DNA of 64,000 bases from Mucilaginibacter sp. SJ (GCF_028993635.1 NZ_CP118631.1:3658001-3722000); one strand, 5' to 3'. Shown: positions 44,384 through 51,998, counted from the first letter of the stretch. The notes: generated from the letters alone by a model not told the origin. Made by a program: numbers and translations.

Positions 44384-45034
44384 TTGAACAAGCAGTATTA
44401 CATATCATCTCATTGTACCATCAGCAGTAATGCTGTACGCCATGATGGCGCGTTGTTGTTTGAGGCGGAATATACTGATGTTCCCGGCTTTTTGTTATCT
44501 GCGTACCAGCTCATCGGTGCAAAATATCCCAAGTTTTATAAAATGGATAATTTGGCCAAACTGGGATGGCTTGCCGCCGAGGTTTTGTTAAGGGATTTTG
44601 ATGCGGCCGGATATCAGTCAACAGACATCGGCGTGGTATTAACAAATACCAGCTCCAGCCTGGATGCTGATAAACGGTATTATGATTCGGTGCAGGACAT
44701 AGCAAGCCCGGCGCTGTTTGTTTATACATTGCCCAATATCGTTATCGGGGAGATCTGTATCCGTCATCATTTTAAAGGCGAGAACGCTTTTTTTATTTTT
44801 GAGCAGTTTAATGCGGATTTTATAGCGGGCTACGTTTCCAATTTGCTGGACACCCAGCAATTGCAGGTCTGTATTTGCGGTTGGGTTGAACTGCTTGCTA
44901 ATGAATATAAAGCGGTTTTGTTTTTAGTTGAGAAAGAAAAAAAAGAAGGCTCGATGCCTTTTACCATAGAAAATATTAATAAAATTTACAGCCCCCACCC
45001 AAACCCTCCCCGGAAGGGAGGGCTTTTAAAATAG
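44384..45034 (+). CDS. Truncated ketosynthase-like protein without catalytic residues
   Basis: A 216-residue protein matching only the N-terminal half of a ketosynthase (AKLGWLAAEVLLRDFDAAGY, IGVVLTNTSSSLDADKRYYD, TLPNIVIGEICIRHHFKG). It ends before the region of the second half, and no active-site Cys or His motif is present. Similar short proteins occur in flexirubin loci, so it may be a structural or partner subunit. TTG at 44384 is the likely start. The last 14 codons (SPHPNPPRKGGLLK) lie inside an intergenic palindromic repeat, which has replaced the original C-terminus. Confidence 0.7.
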   Translation: MNKQYYISSHCTISSNAVRHDGALLFEAEYTDVPGFLLSAYQLIGAKYPKFYKMDNLAKLGWLAAEVLLRDFDAAGYQSTDIGVVLTNTSSSLDADKRYYDSVQDIASPALFVYTLPNIVIGEICIRHHFKGENAFFIFEQFNADFIAGYVSNLLDTQQLQVCICGWVELLANEYKAVLFLVEKEKKEGSMPFTIENINKIYSPHPNPPRKGGLLK

Positions 45035-45080
45035 AAGCGTTTTAAAGTCTCCCCTACCGGGGGAGATTTAGAGTGGGCTT
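44990..45080. repeat. Bacteroidota-type palindromic repeat overlapping the end of a gene
   Basis: Two hairpins lie back to back: CCCTCCC/GGGAGGG at 45004-45022 and CTCCCC/GGGGAG at 45049-45065. They are enclosed by imperfect outer arms AGCCCCCACCC and GTGGGCTT. The first 45 bp encode the last codons and stop of the KS-like gene; the rest fills the gap before ACP2. This is a MITE-like element common between Bacteroidota genes. Confidence 0.75.
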
Positions 45081-45092
45081 AACACTTACAAT

Positions 45093-45356
45093 ATGGATAA
45101 ATTAATGGCCGATCTGAAAGAGCAGATCATTGAGCAGTTAAACTTACAGGATGTGAAGCCGGAAGATATAGGCGACGATCAGGCGCTTTTTGGCGATGGC
45201 CTGGGGCTTGATTCAATAGATGCGTTGGAGCTGATCGTACTGTTACAGCAGAAATACAAGGTAAAACTTTCCAATGCTGAAGATGGCCCGAAAATCTTCC
45301 GTTCAGTACGCACCATTGCCGAATTTATTGAAAGCACTAAGACCCCGAACGCCTAA
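45093..45356 (+). CDS. Acyl carrier protein, flexirubin locus ACP2
   Basis: An 87-residue ACP with the phosphopantetheine site S41 in LGLDSIDALELIVLLQQKY. It precedes the KS3/CLF pair by 3 bp and is probably the carrier used during chain extension, with ACP1 serving another step. Having two ACPs is normal in aryl-polyene loci. Confidence 0.93.
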   Translation: MDKLMADLKEQIIEQLNLQDVKPEDIGDDQALFGDGLGLDSIDALELIVLLQQKYKVKLSNAEDGPKIFRSVRTIAEFIESTKTPNA

Positions 45357-45359
45357 ACA

Positions 45360-46559
45360 ATGGAGCAACCTGTTTTTATAGCCGGCGTGGGGGTAATTTC
45401 GGCTATAGGTAATACCGTGGCCCAAAACCTGCTGTCGCTTGAACAGGAAAAAACAGGCATCGCCCCTATCCAATACCTGGATACCGAACACCGGGATGAG
45501 TTTCCGGTTGGCGAGGTTAAACTAAGCAATGATGAACTTGCGGAAATGTCGGGATTTAAACCGGGCATCAGTCGCACGGCTATGATGAGCTTAATTGCGG
45601 CTAAAGAAGCTTTAGCTGACACCGGACTTGCTAAACTTTCAGCTTTACGAACAGGCTTTATCTCAGCCAATACCGTTGGCGGCATGGATAAAACCGAAGA
45701 TTTTTTCAGGGACTTTTTAGGCGATAACACCAAAGGCAGATTACGGAACACCTTTAACCACGAATGCGGAGCTATTACCAATTTGGTTGCCGATCAGTTG
45801 GACATAAGGCATTATGTAAGTACCATTAGTACGGCTTGTTCTTCATCGGCTAACGCCATTATATACGGGTCAAGGCTCATCAAAAACAATATGCTTGATG
45901 TTGTTATAGCCGGCGGCACCGATGCCCTCACCCGCTTTACACTGAATGGCTTTAATACGCTCATGATATTGGATCAGCAACCCTGCCAGCCTTTTGATGC
46001 CAACCGTCGCGGCCTTAATCTCGGCGAAGGGGCTGGTTATGTGTTACTGGTATCTAAGCGGGTAGCCTCATCGATTAAAAAAGAACTGTATTGTACCTTA
46101 AGCGGCTATCATAACGCCAATGATGCGTATCATCAAACAGCTTCATCGACCGAGGGTACGGGATCATTACTGGCAATGGAAGGTGCGCTTAAAAAAAGCG
46201 ATTTACAACCTACCGATATCGGCTATATCAATTTGCACGGCACAGGTACGCAAAATAATGACAGTTCGGAGGGAGCAGCCATCAGCAGGCTATTTACCGG
46301 ACATTCGCCAAAAATGAGTTCTACCAAAGCTTTTACGGGGCATACGCTTGGGGCAAGCGGTGGCATTGAAGCCGTATTTTCGGCTTTGGCGGTGCAGCGT
46401 GGGTTAGTATATCCTAATCTAAGGTTTGAAACGCCGATGGAAGGCCTGCCTTTTACGCCCGAAACCCGGTTTTCAAAACAACCGGATCTTAAACACGTGC
46501 TCTCAAACTCTTTCGGGTTTGGCGGTAATTGCTCATCATTAATATTTTCAAAACTATAG
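45360..46559 (+). CDS. Beta-ketoacyl-ACP synthase KS3, partner of the chain-length factor
   Basis: A 399-residue ketosynthase with C160 (STISTACSSSANA), H293 (INLHGTGTQNND), K323 and H328 (STKAFTGHTLGASGG), all canonical. It is directly followed by a Cys-less ketosynthase homologue, the usual type II PKS layout of KS alpha and KS beta (ApeO:ApeC in E. coli). It most likely performs iterative polyene extension. Three bp separate it from ACP2. Confidence 0.92.
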   Translation: MEQPVFIAGVGVISAIGNTVAQNLLSLEQEKTGIAPIQYLDTEHRDEFPVGEVKLSNDELAEMSGFKPGISRTAMMSLIAAKEALADTGLAKLSALRTGFISANTVGGMDKTEDFFRDFLGDNTKGRLRNTFNHECGAITNLVADQLDIRHYVSTISTACSSSANAIIYGSRLIKNNMLDVVIAGGTDALTRFTLNGFNTLMILDQQPCQPFDANRRGLNLGEGAGYVLLVSKRVASSIKKELYCTLSGYHNANDAYHQTASSTEGTGSLLAMEGALKKSDLQPTDIGYINLHGTGTQNNDSSEGAAISRLFTGHSPKMSSTKAFTGHTLGASGGIEAVFSALAVQRGLVYPNLRFETPMEGLPFTPETRFSKQPDLKHVLSNSFGFGGNCSSLIFSKL

Positions 46560-46562
46560 GTG

Positions 46563-47612
46563 ATGTACATTAGGGCAGCAAGCAACATATCGCCTCAAAA
46601 CACCTTCGGTAATCAGCCCTTTCTTTCAGAACTGGCAGAATATACCGGCGACAGGCTCACTTGTATCGAACCTGACTATAAAACCCTCATCGATCCGAAA
46701 CTCCTCCGGCGCATGAGCCGCATCATTAAAATGGGCGTGGCTGCCGGCACTGCCTGTTTGCATGGAGCCGGAATCGATATACCGGATGCCATCATTACCG
46801 GAACAGCTTATGGATGTTTGGAGGATACCAATACCTTCCTGAGCAAAATGGTGCAGCAGAACGAGGAAGCGCTTGCTCCCACGGCCTTTATCCAATCCAC
46901 CCATAATACCATCAGTGCGCAAATAGCCCTGCTGCTGCAATGCCATAATTATAATAACACCTTTGTAAACGGCGGGGCCTCATTTGAAAACGCCCTGCTT
47001 GATGCCATGATGCTTTTGTACGAGGGCGAAGCCTGTAACGTGCTGGTTGGCGGCATTGATGAGATCACCGTAAACGGCCACGTTATTTTGCACCGGATGG
47101 GCCTGTATCGGCGTGGGCTTACTTCAAATCTTGAGTTGCTTCAATCCTGGGGCAAAGGAACAATGGCTGGTGAAGGCGCTGCATTGTTCCTGCTATGTGA
47201 TCAGTCATCAGGCAGCGACTGGGCTAAAATTGATGGGGTTTCCGGCTTTTATAAACCGCGCAACATTGCTGAAATCCAGCAACAGATCAGTAATTTCTTA
47301 TCCGCCCAAAATGTTTGCGTTGATGATATTAGCCTGCTCATAACCGGCAAAAACGGCGATGTAAAAAATGACAGCATTTATCAGCAGATACAACAAGCTG
47401 TTTTTATCGAAACGCCTGCCATGGGCTACAAACACCTTTGCGGCGAATACCCAACATCGTCCGCATTTGCATTATGGCTGACGGCGAATATCCTCAAAAC
47501 GGGAAGTGTTCCTGCGACCATCGGACAGGCGACAACACCTGTCAAAAAGATCCTCATCTATAATCATTACCAAATGATCCATCACTCGTTAATTCTGCTC
47601 TCGGCATGCTAA
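46563..47612 (+). CDS. Ketosynthase-like chain-length factor (KS beta)
   Basis: A 349-residue ketosynthase homologue (Ketoacyl-synt_2 type). The nucleophile region reads TFVNGGASFENAL, with Gly (about residue 138) where KS3 has Cys, and I see no His-Gly-Thr motif. It starts at ATG 46563 (GTG at 46560 is an alternative), 3 bp after KS3. In type II systems such a subunit pairs with the active KS and sets chain length, as ApeC does with ApeO. It overlaps the polysaccharide deacetylase start by 7 bp. Confidence 0.85.
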   Translation: MYIRAASNISPQNTFGNQPFLSELAEYTGDRLTCIEPDYKTLIDPKLLRRMSRIIKMGVAAGTACLHGAGIDIPDAIITGTAYGCLEDTNTFLSKMVQQNEEALAPTAFIQSTHNTISAQIALLLQCHNYNNTFVNGGASFENALLDAMMLLYEGEACNVLVGGIDEITVNGHVILHRMGLYRRGLTSNLELLQSWGKGTMAGEGAALFLLCDQSSGSDWAKIDGVSGFYKPRNIAEIQQQISNFLSAQNVCVDDISLLITGKNGDVKNDSIYQQIQQAVFIETPAMGYKHLCGEYPTSSAFALWLTANILKTGSVPATIGQATTPVKKILIYNHYQMIHHSLILLSAC

Positions 47613-48379
47613 ATTTCAGGAATACCAATATCGTATTTGGTTGTCTGCTGGTATTGCTGGTGGTGGCCGATCTGCTGTATGGAGTATCTTTATGGGCTTG
47701 TGTGGCTTTAGCTTTTGTGTACCTGCTCATCCTCTTTTACGGCTGTTATTACATCGGCTCCAACTTTTTTATACAAGTGATGTGTTCCGCAGAAACTGAT
47801 AAAAAAATCATTACCATTACTTTTGATGACGGGCCGGATAGCGTTAATACCCCGCAAATCCTGAACATCCTGCAAAAGCATCATGTACCTGCCGCCTTCT
47901 TCTGCATAGGCAACAGGATAGCCGGTAAAGGGGCTGTTTTGAAGCAGATTCACGAGCAAGGCCATATCATCGGCAACCATAGCTTTTCCCATCATTTCTG
48001 GTTCGATCTGTTTTCATCTGCAAAAATGCTGGATGATATGAGATTGATGGATCAGGCTATGAAACAGGCGACCGGCTTAACCCCGCTCCTGTTCAGGCCG
48101 CCATACGGGGTTATTAATCCCAATCTTAAAAAAGCTGTTATCAAAGGAGGCTATGTGCCCATTGGCTGGAGTGTACGCTCGATGGATACGGTGATTAATG
48201 ATCCTCAAAAACTTTTAAACAAAGTTGTGAGCCGTTTAAACCCCGGCGCGGTTTTCCTGTTTCATGATACAGGCGCCGCAATAATCTCGGTTCTACCCCT
48301 GTTTATTGAACAGGCTAAAGCACAGGGATATCAAATAGTGCGGCTGGATAAAATGCTAAATTTACAGGCTTATGCGTGA
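47606..48379 (+). CDS. Polysaccharide deacetylase family protein (NodB homology)
   Basis: A 257-residue protein with two N-terminal membrane segments (~10-28, 31-52) then a NodB domain: TFDDGPDSVNTPQIL (motif 1, metal Asp), GNHSFSHHFW (motif 2), FRPPYGVINPN (motif 3), WSVRSMDTV and FLFHDTGA. All catalytic and Zn ligands are visible. The family removes acetyl groups from amino sugars. Its role in a pigment locus is unclear; it may act on the attachment partner or on a glycosylated intermediate. It overlaps both neighbours. Confidence 0.9.
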   Translation: MLNFRNTNIVFGCLLVLLVVADLLYGVSLWACVALAFVYLLILFYGCYYIGSNFFIQVMCSAETDKKIITITFDDGPDSVNTPQILNILQKHHVPAAFFCIGNRIAGKGAVLKQIHEQGHIIGNHSFSHHFWFDLFSSAKMLDDMRLMDQAMKQATGLTPLLFRPPYGVINPNLKKAVIKGGYVPIGWSVRSMDTVINDPQKLLNKVVSRLNPGAVFLFHDTGAAIISVLPLFIEQAKAQGYQIVRLDKMLNLQAYA

Positions 48380-49175
48380 GATGATAAAAAATGATATTTC
48401 AGCTTTTAGCTCCCCTCTCGAGAGGGGGCGCGGAGGGAATGAGCGGGAGCAGGGGTGTGTTTTTGCGCTGTTTATTAACAAGTCGCATAAACACACCCCT
48501 CCACCCCTCTCAAGAGGGGAATCGCGCTGGCCCCTGCTTTTCAAATGGGTAATAATGTTAATGGTGATTGCTGGTTCGGCCATCACCGCTCAGGCCCAGC
48601 ACGCAGGCTATACCCAGCTATCAGATCTCAGCAAATTCAAACAGCAATTTGCCGATGTTGCTGCAAAAATCAATAGCATTAAAAGCGATTTCACCCAGGA
48701 AAAAAGCCTGAGCATGTTATCGGAAAAGATCACATCGAAAGGCAAATTCTGGTACCGGAAACCCAATATGCTGCGGATGGAGTATACCCAGCCATTCAGC
48801 TATCTCATGATCCTGAACAAGGACAATGTGTACATTAAAGATGGACAAAAAGAAAACAAGGTATCCACCCGCTCCAACAAAGTATTTAAGCAGATCAACA
48901 AAATCGTTGTCGATTGTATACAGGGAACGGCACTCAATAGCGGCGATTTTAAATCGGCGGTATACGAAAACAAGGGCACCTATTTAGTTTCTCTATCCCC
49001 TGTCAATAAACAACTGAGTGACTTTTTCAAAACCATCGAGATCACTGTTGATAAAAAAGATTATTCGGTAAACACCATCGAAATGCTGGAAGGTACGGGC
49101 GATAGCACTACCCTGCATTTCACCAATAAAGAGATCAATGCCAATATCCCGGATGCGTTTTTTGCTATTAAGTAG
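48372..49175 (+). CDS. LolA-like outer-membrane carrier protein with repeat-derived N-terminus
   Basis: A 267-residue frame; the LolA-like domain starts near residue 75 (FKQQFADVAAKINSIKSDFTQEKSL, KGKFWYRKPNMLRMEYTQP, FLVSL-like strands). The signal peptide is the hydrophobic stretch before AQAQ (about residues 54-75). Residues ~13-50 are encoded by an inserted palindromic repeat, so the true start is unclear: ATG 48372 gives a long basic leader; ATG 48555 gives MLMVIAGSAITAQAQ, lacking basic residues. LolA relatives (ApeL) belong to aryl-polyene loci and probably carry the lipophilic product across the periplasm. Confidence 0.8.
   Translation: MREMIKNDISAFSSPLERGRGGNEREQGCVFALFINKSHKHTPPPLSRGESRWPLLFKWVIMLMVIAGSAITAQAQHAGYTQLSDLSKFKQQFADVAAKINSIKSDFTQEKSLSMLSEKITSKGKFWYRKPNMLRMEYTQPFSYLMILNKDNVYIKDGQKENKVSTRSNKVFKQINKIVVDCIQGTALNSGDFKSAVYENKGTYLVSLSPVNKQLSDFFKTIEITVDKKDYSVNTIEMLEGTGDSTTLHFTNKEINANIPDAFFAIK
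48410..48520. repeat. Palindromic repeat inserted in the 5' end of the lolA-like gene
   Basis: The arms AGGGGTGTGTTT (48451-48462) and AAACACACCCCT (48489-48500) are perfect complements. Each end carries a CCCTCTC-type hairpin (48410-48427; 48504-48520). It is the same class as the element at 44990. Its length keeps the lolA-like frame open. Confidence 0.8.
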
Positions 49176-49773
49176 CTGCCTGCTAATGCTGGCTGGCTGC
49201 TCATCGGTTTACAAAAACCTGAAGCCGACCGAAGGCAATGTACGCGAGATCAAAAAATTCGCGCCCGATTTTACCAATGTGCTTTATAAAACCGGGGTGG
49301 ATGTAATTGGCGGGCATCATTTAAGCGGCCTGTTGCTGATTAAAACCCTACCCGATAAAAGCGTACGTATGGTATTCAGCAATGAGATGGGTTTTAAATT
49401 CTTTGATTTTGAATTTAAACCCGACGGCGGCTTCAAGGTGTATTATATCATAAAGCAAATGGATAAACGCCCGGTGATCATCACCCTGCAAAAAGACTTT
49501 GAACTGGTGATGATGCGTAAGCAAAACCCCGAAACAGGTTATATGCGCAAAGATGATAACTATCTGTATTATGTTTTCCCGCAGGAAAAAGGCGCCAACT
49601 ATTACATCACCAATAAAACCGGAACAGAGCTAATCCGCATGGAACGCTCATCCGACAGGAAACCCGTGGTGCAGGCCATTATGCATGGCTTTCACAATGG
49701 CATTCCTGATACCATTGGCATCAGCCATAAAAACTTTAAATTTAATATCGGTCTTAAACGTTTGGAAAGATAG
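49153..49773 (+). CDS. Lipoprotein of the flexirubin locus
   Basis: A 206-residue lipoprotein. I chose ATG 49153, which gives MRFLLLSSCLLMLAGCSS with lipobox LAGC (C16); the frame from 49138 adds five residues. The mature part has VLYKTGVDVIGGHHLSGLLLIK, KSVRMVFSNEMGFKFFDFEF and FELVMMRKQNPETGYMRKDDNYLYYVFPQ. It overlaps the LolA-like gene by 23 bp. A carrier plus outer-membrane lipoprotein pair resembles LolA/LolB, so it may receive the product at the outer membrane; this is inference. Confidence 0.78.
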   Translation: MRFLLLSSCLLMLAGCSSVYKNLKPTEGNVREIKKFAPDFTNVLYKTGVDVIGGHHLSGLLLIKTLPDKSVRMVFSNEMGFKFFDFEFKPDGGFKVYYIIKQMDKRPVIITLQKDFELVMMRKQNPETGYMRKDDNYLYYVFPQEKGANYYITNKTGTELIRMERSSDRKPVVQAIMHGFHNGIPDTIGISHKNFKFNIGLKRLER

Positions 49774-50133
49774 ATGCTCAACAATACTTTTTTCAGTTTT
49801 ACCACTCCCACAACTGATGGCGACTTGCTCAAAACAACCATCAGCCTTAACCCTGCGCATGATATTTTTAAAGGGCATTTCCCAGGCAATCCCATTGTGC
49901 CAGGTGTGTGCATGATGCAGATGGTCAAAGAGATTCTGGAAAATCAGCTCGGCAAAAAGTTGAGACTTGTTAAGGCTGATAATATCAAGTTTCTGTCGTT
50001 CATCAACCCTAATGAATATCCCCAGGTTGGGTTGGAGATAAAGATGAGTACCGTTGATGAGCAGGTTAAGGCAGATGCGCAACTGGTAAATGATGGTGTT
50101 GTGTTTTTGAAGTTTAAGGGGACGTTTAAATAA
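49774..50133 (+). CDS. Hotdog-fold FabZ-like dehydratase with His but Gln in place of Glu
   Basis: A 119-residue hotdog protein. The FabZ signature is IFKGHFPGNPIVPGVCMMQ, with the catalytic His H35. Fourteen residues later FabZ has the catalytic Glu; here it is Q49. E53 lies one helical turn further, but it is not at the catalytic position. With the His-less, Glu-containing protein at 40421 the locus holds one complete His/Glu pair. FabZ active sites sit at the dimer interface and use His from one chain and Glu from the other. The start abuts the lipoprotein stop (TAGATG). Last gene of the rightward operon. Confidence 0.85.
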   Translation: MLNNTFFSFTTPTTDGDLLKTTISLNPAHDIFKGHFPGNPIVPGVCMMQMVKEILENQLGKKLRLVKADNIKFLSFINPNEYPQVGLEIKMSTVDEQVKADAQLVNDGVVFLKFKGTFK

Positions 50134-50137
50134 AAAA

Positions 50138-50262
50138 TGTCATTGCGAGAAGCTGCTGGGGACGAGCGTTGGACGCGACGTGGCAATCTCGTAGCTATGC
50201 ATAAATACATTGCAGGTTCGCTCTGCTTTCGACGAGATTGCCACGCTTCGCTCGCAATGATA
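50138..50262. repeat. TGTCATTGCGAG-type inverted repeat
   Basis: Outer arms CATTGCGAG (near 50141) and CTCGCAATG (near 50251). Inner arms at 50179-50192 and 50232-50245 (CGTGGCAATCTCGT and its complement) are perfect over 14 bp. It lies between the end of the pigment operon and a convergent gene. Related fragments are at 56940 and 61733. Confidence 0.85.
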
Positions 50263-50286
50263 TAGTTTTATATTAACAGGCGAATA

Positions 50287-50874
50287 TCAATTCTGCGCAA
50301 CAGTCTTCGCACTTTTCCCTAACCTAATGGCTGCCAATAAATAGTAAAAAGCACCAAAGGCCGAATACCCTGCCAAATTTGCAATCCCCATATTAGGCGA
50401 GTGCGCCATTGCTATAAATGACACACCGGCAAGCATAGATTGCCCCCCACTTAATATCATTGGCCATTGGCCGCCAAACTCTTTACGTCTTTTTAAGCCC
50501 AATACCAATTGGATTAATCCTGTTAACAAAGCCCATCCGCCAAATACAATTAACGCGGCAGGCACTCCTTTGGTTATAGCAAAACCTACCGACAGGGTTG
50601 TAACGATGCTAATAGCAACGTTTACATATTGCGGTGTTACCGATGTTCCGTTGCCTTGATTAGCACGGATATCAAGGAATGTACCTACAACATCCCATAA
50701 CGGATAGATCACAAGCAGTATGGTTGCTGCGGTAAATGAAGTTTTAGCCAATAACGATACCAATATTACCCAGGTAACTGAAAATGCTACCCTTGTAAAA
50801 TAAAGCTTACGCAACTCGCGGGCTGTATTAGCCGCGGCTGAAGTTTCTATGATCAATGTTTTATTTGCTGACAT
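50287..50874 (-). CDS. DUF308-like membrane protein
   Basis: A 195-residue protein with five or six hydrophobic segments (VAFSVTWVILVSLLA, FTAATILLVIYPLWDVVGTFLDI, PAALIVFGGWALLTGLIQLVLG and others). The paired-helix pattern with LWDV...LDI and QLVLGLKRRKEFGGQWPMILSGGQSMLAG resembles HdeD/DUF308 proteins, though I am not certain of the family. It is transcribed leftward from a promoter region with an operator-like palindrome and is preceded on the same strand by a Crp/Fnr gene. Confidence 0.7.
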   Translation of the reverse strand: MSANKTLIIETSAAANTARELRKLYFTRVAFSVTWVILVSLLAKTSFTAATILLVIYPLWDVVGTFLDIRANQGNGTSVTPQYVNVAISIVTTLSVGFAITKGVPAALIVFGGWALLTGLIQLVLGLKRRKEFGGQWPMILSGGQSMLAGVSFIAMAHSPNMGIANLAGYSAFGAFYYLLAAIRLGKSAKTVAQN

Positions 50875-50909
50875 GACTTTAAATTTTTATTTCGTTTTGT
50901 TTGATGAAG

Positions 50910-50958
50910 CAAAGTTGGGCACAAAACGAGACCGCAATTTTCACTTAGGTGAAAATTG
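50910..50958 (-). promoter_or_regulatory. Operator-like palindrome plus -7 element in front of the DUF308-like gene
   Basis: CAATTTTCAC/GTGAAAATTG (50935-50958) is a 10-bp perfect inverted repeat with a 4-nt centre. On the leftward strand CAACTTTG (50910-50917) is a -7 box identical to the one in front of yceI. Centre-to-centre distance is 33 bp, placing the palindrome near -41. A half-site AATTTTCACC lies upstream of the regulator gene, near 51634. The regulator at 50989 is the likely binder. Confidence 0.65.
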
Positions 50959-50988
50959 GGAGGGGCAATTGTCAGCAGAGTTTCGTTT

Positions 50989-51594
50989 TTAAGGCTTTTG
51001 CTGTGATAGTCGCTTCTTGATGCGGGTAAGAGATGGGTTTTTAATGCCTAAATAAGATGAAATATGATATGCGGGAATGCGGCTTACGATATTGGGATGC
51101 TGCGTTATCATTTTCAAATAACGCTCTTCGGCTGTATTAAATAAAAACTCTTCGGTACGGGCTTGCGATTGGTTAAAGAATAATTCGGCAACCAGGCGAC
51201 CGAAGCGTTGCCAGCCGGTTGGAGTGGAGTAAAGATATTGAAGATCATTATAGTTGATGGAGATGATCTCGGCATCTTCCATAGCCTGGATATAATATGC
51301 GCAAGGGTATTGATTGATAAAACTGCGGAATGATACCAGGAACTGCCTTTCCGAAAAAAAGTAGATGTTCTTTTCTTCCTGTGTTTCGGGGTGTACGTAG
51401 TAGATCCGGAACAGACCTTTGTTAATAAGCGCAAGATCGGTACATACAATGTTCTGCATGTTAAAAAAATCGCCTTTCTCAATTTTACGGGTGCGCCAAT
51501 ACGGCAAGCTAACCGCCACATCGTTTTCAGACATACCGGCAAAATTGCCAAGAAGTTCGTTTAATACCTGTTGCTTATCGGCCATAACTAACAA
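50989..51594 (-). CDS. Crp/Fnr family transcriptional regulator
   Basis: A 201-residue regulator with a beta-roll domain (about 25-120; KIEKGDFFNMQNIVCTDLALINKGLFRIYY) and a C-terminal HTH (IPAYHISSYLGIKNPSLTRIKKRL). The cNMP-pocket phosphate motif is not evident. M4 (51585) is an alternative start. It lies 114 bp upstream of the DUF308-like gene on the same strand, with an operator-like palindrome between. It probably controls that gene and possibly itself. Confidence 0.85.
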   Translation of the reverse strand: MLVMADKQQVLNELLGNFAGMSENDVAVSLPYWRTRKIEKGDFFNMQNIVCTDLALINKGLFRIYYVHPETQEEKNIYFFSERQFLVSFRSFINQYPCAYYIQAMEDAEIISINYNDLQYLYSTPTGWQRFGRLVAELFFNQSQARTEEFLFNTAEERYLKMITQHPNIVSRIPAYHISSYLGIKNPSLTRIKKRLSQQKP

Positions 51595-51752
51595 AGTGCA
51601 ATAAGGTTAAATATCGGCACAAAAAATCATACTAATTTTCACCGGGGTTAAAAACAACTGATTTTATTTTCTTATTTTACAATCAAACTAAATTGAATAA
51701 AAAACAATCACTAAATCAATCAACACAATGAAGCATATAAATACATCTCCCC

Positions 51753-51926
51753 ATGTTAGTGAGTTTGATAGAGATCACCCTGTTCCTGGCGGTTATTATA
51801 TTGGCCGTTTCAGGTCCCCGGAAAAGAAAAAAGAAAGACAATAACATCAACACGGATGCCCTTCTGCGTTCCGAATACCACATTACCGAAAACGGGAAAT
51901 TGGAACATGTAAGAAGTGATACATAA
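51753..51926 (+). CDS. Small single-pass membrane protein (57 aa), candidate
   Basis: An ATG at 51753 opens a frame ending TAA at 51926. It encodes one hydrophobic segment (LIEITLFLAVIILAVSG), a basic stop-transfer patch (PRKRKKKD) and a polar tail ending ITENGKLEHVRSDT. A hairpin terminator follows 40 bp later, supporting a real transcript. An overlapping frame from ATG 51728 encodes 38 residues (MKHINTSPHVSEFDRDHPVP...), less convincing. No family recognised. Confidence 0.5.
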   Translation: MLVSLIEITLFLAVIILAVSGPRKRKKKDNNINTDALLRSEYHITENGKLEHVRSDT

Positions 51927-51966
51927 CATCAACCCTCTTCACGGGATACCACTTTAAATAAAACAG

Positions 51967-51998
51967 AACCGCCGCTAAACAATTTGCGGCGGTTTTTT
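51967..51998 (+). terminator. Rho-independent terminator
   Basis: The stem AACCGCCGC/GCGGCGGTT with a 10-nt loop is followed by TTTTTT. It ends the small transcript at 51753 and precedes the TonB-like gene. Confidence 0.9.

Noticed and set aside
48372..48560. CRISPR-like or coding origin of the repeated CCCCTCTC segments
   Set aside because: There are only two inverted, not direct, copies with hairpin ends; this is a palindromic intergenic element.
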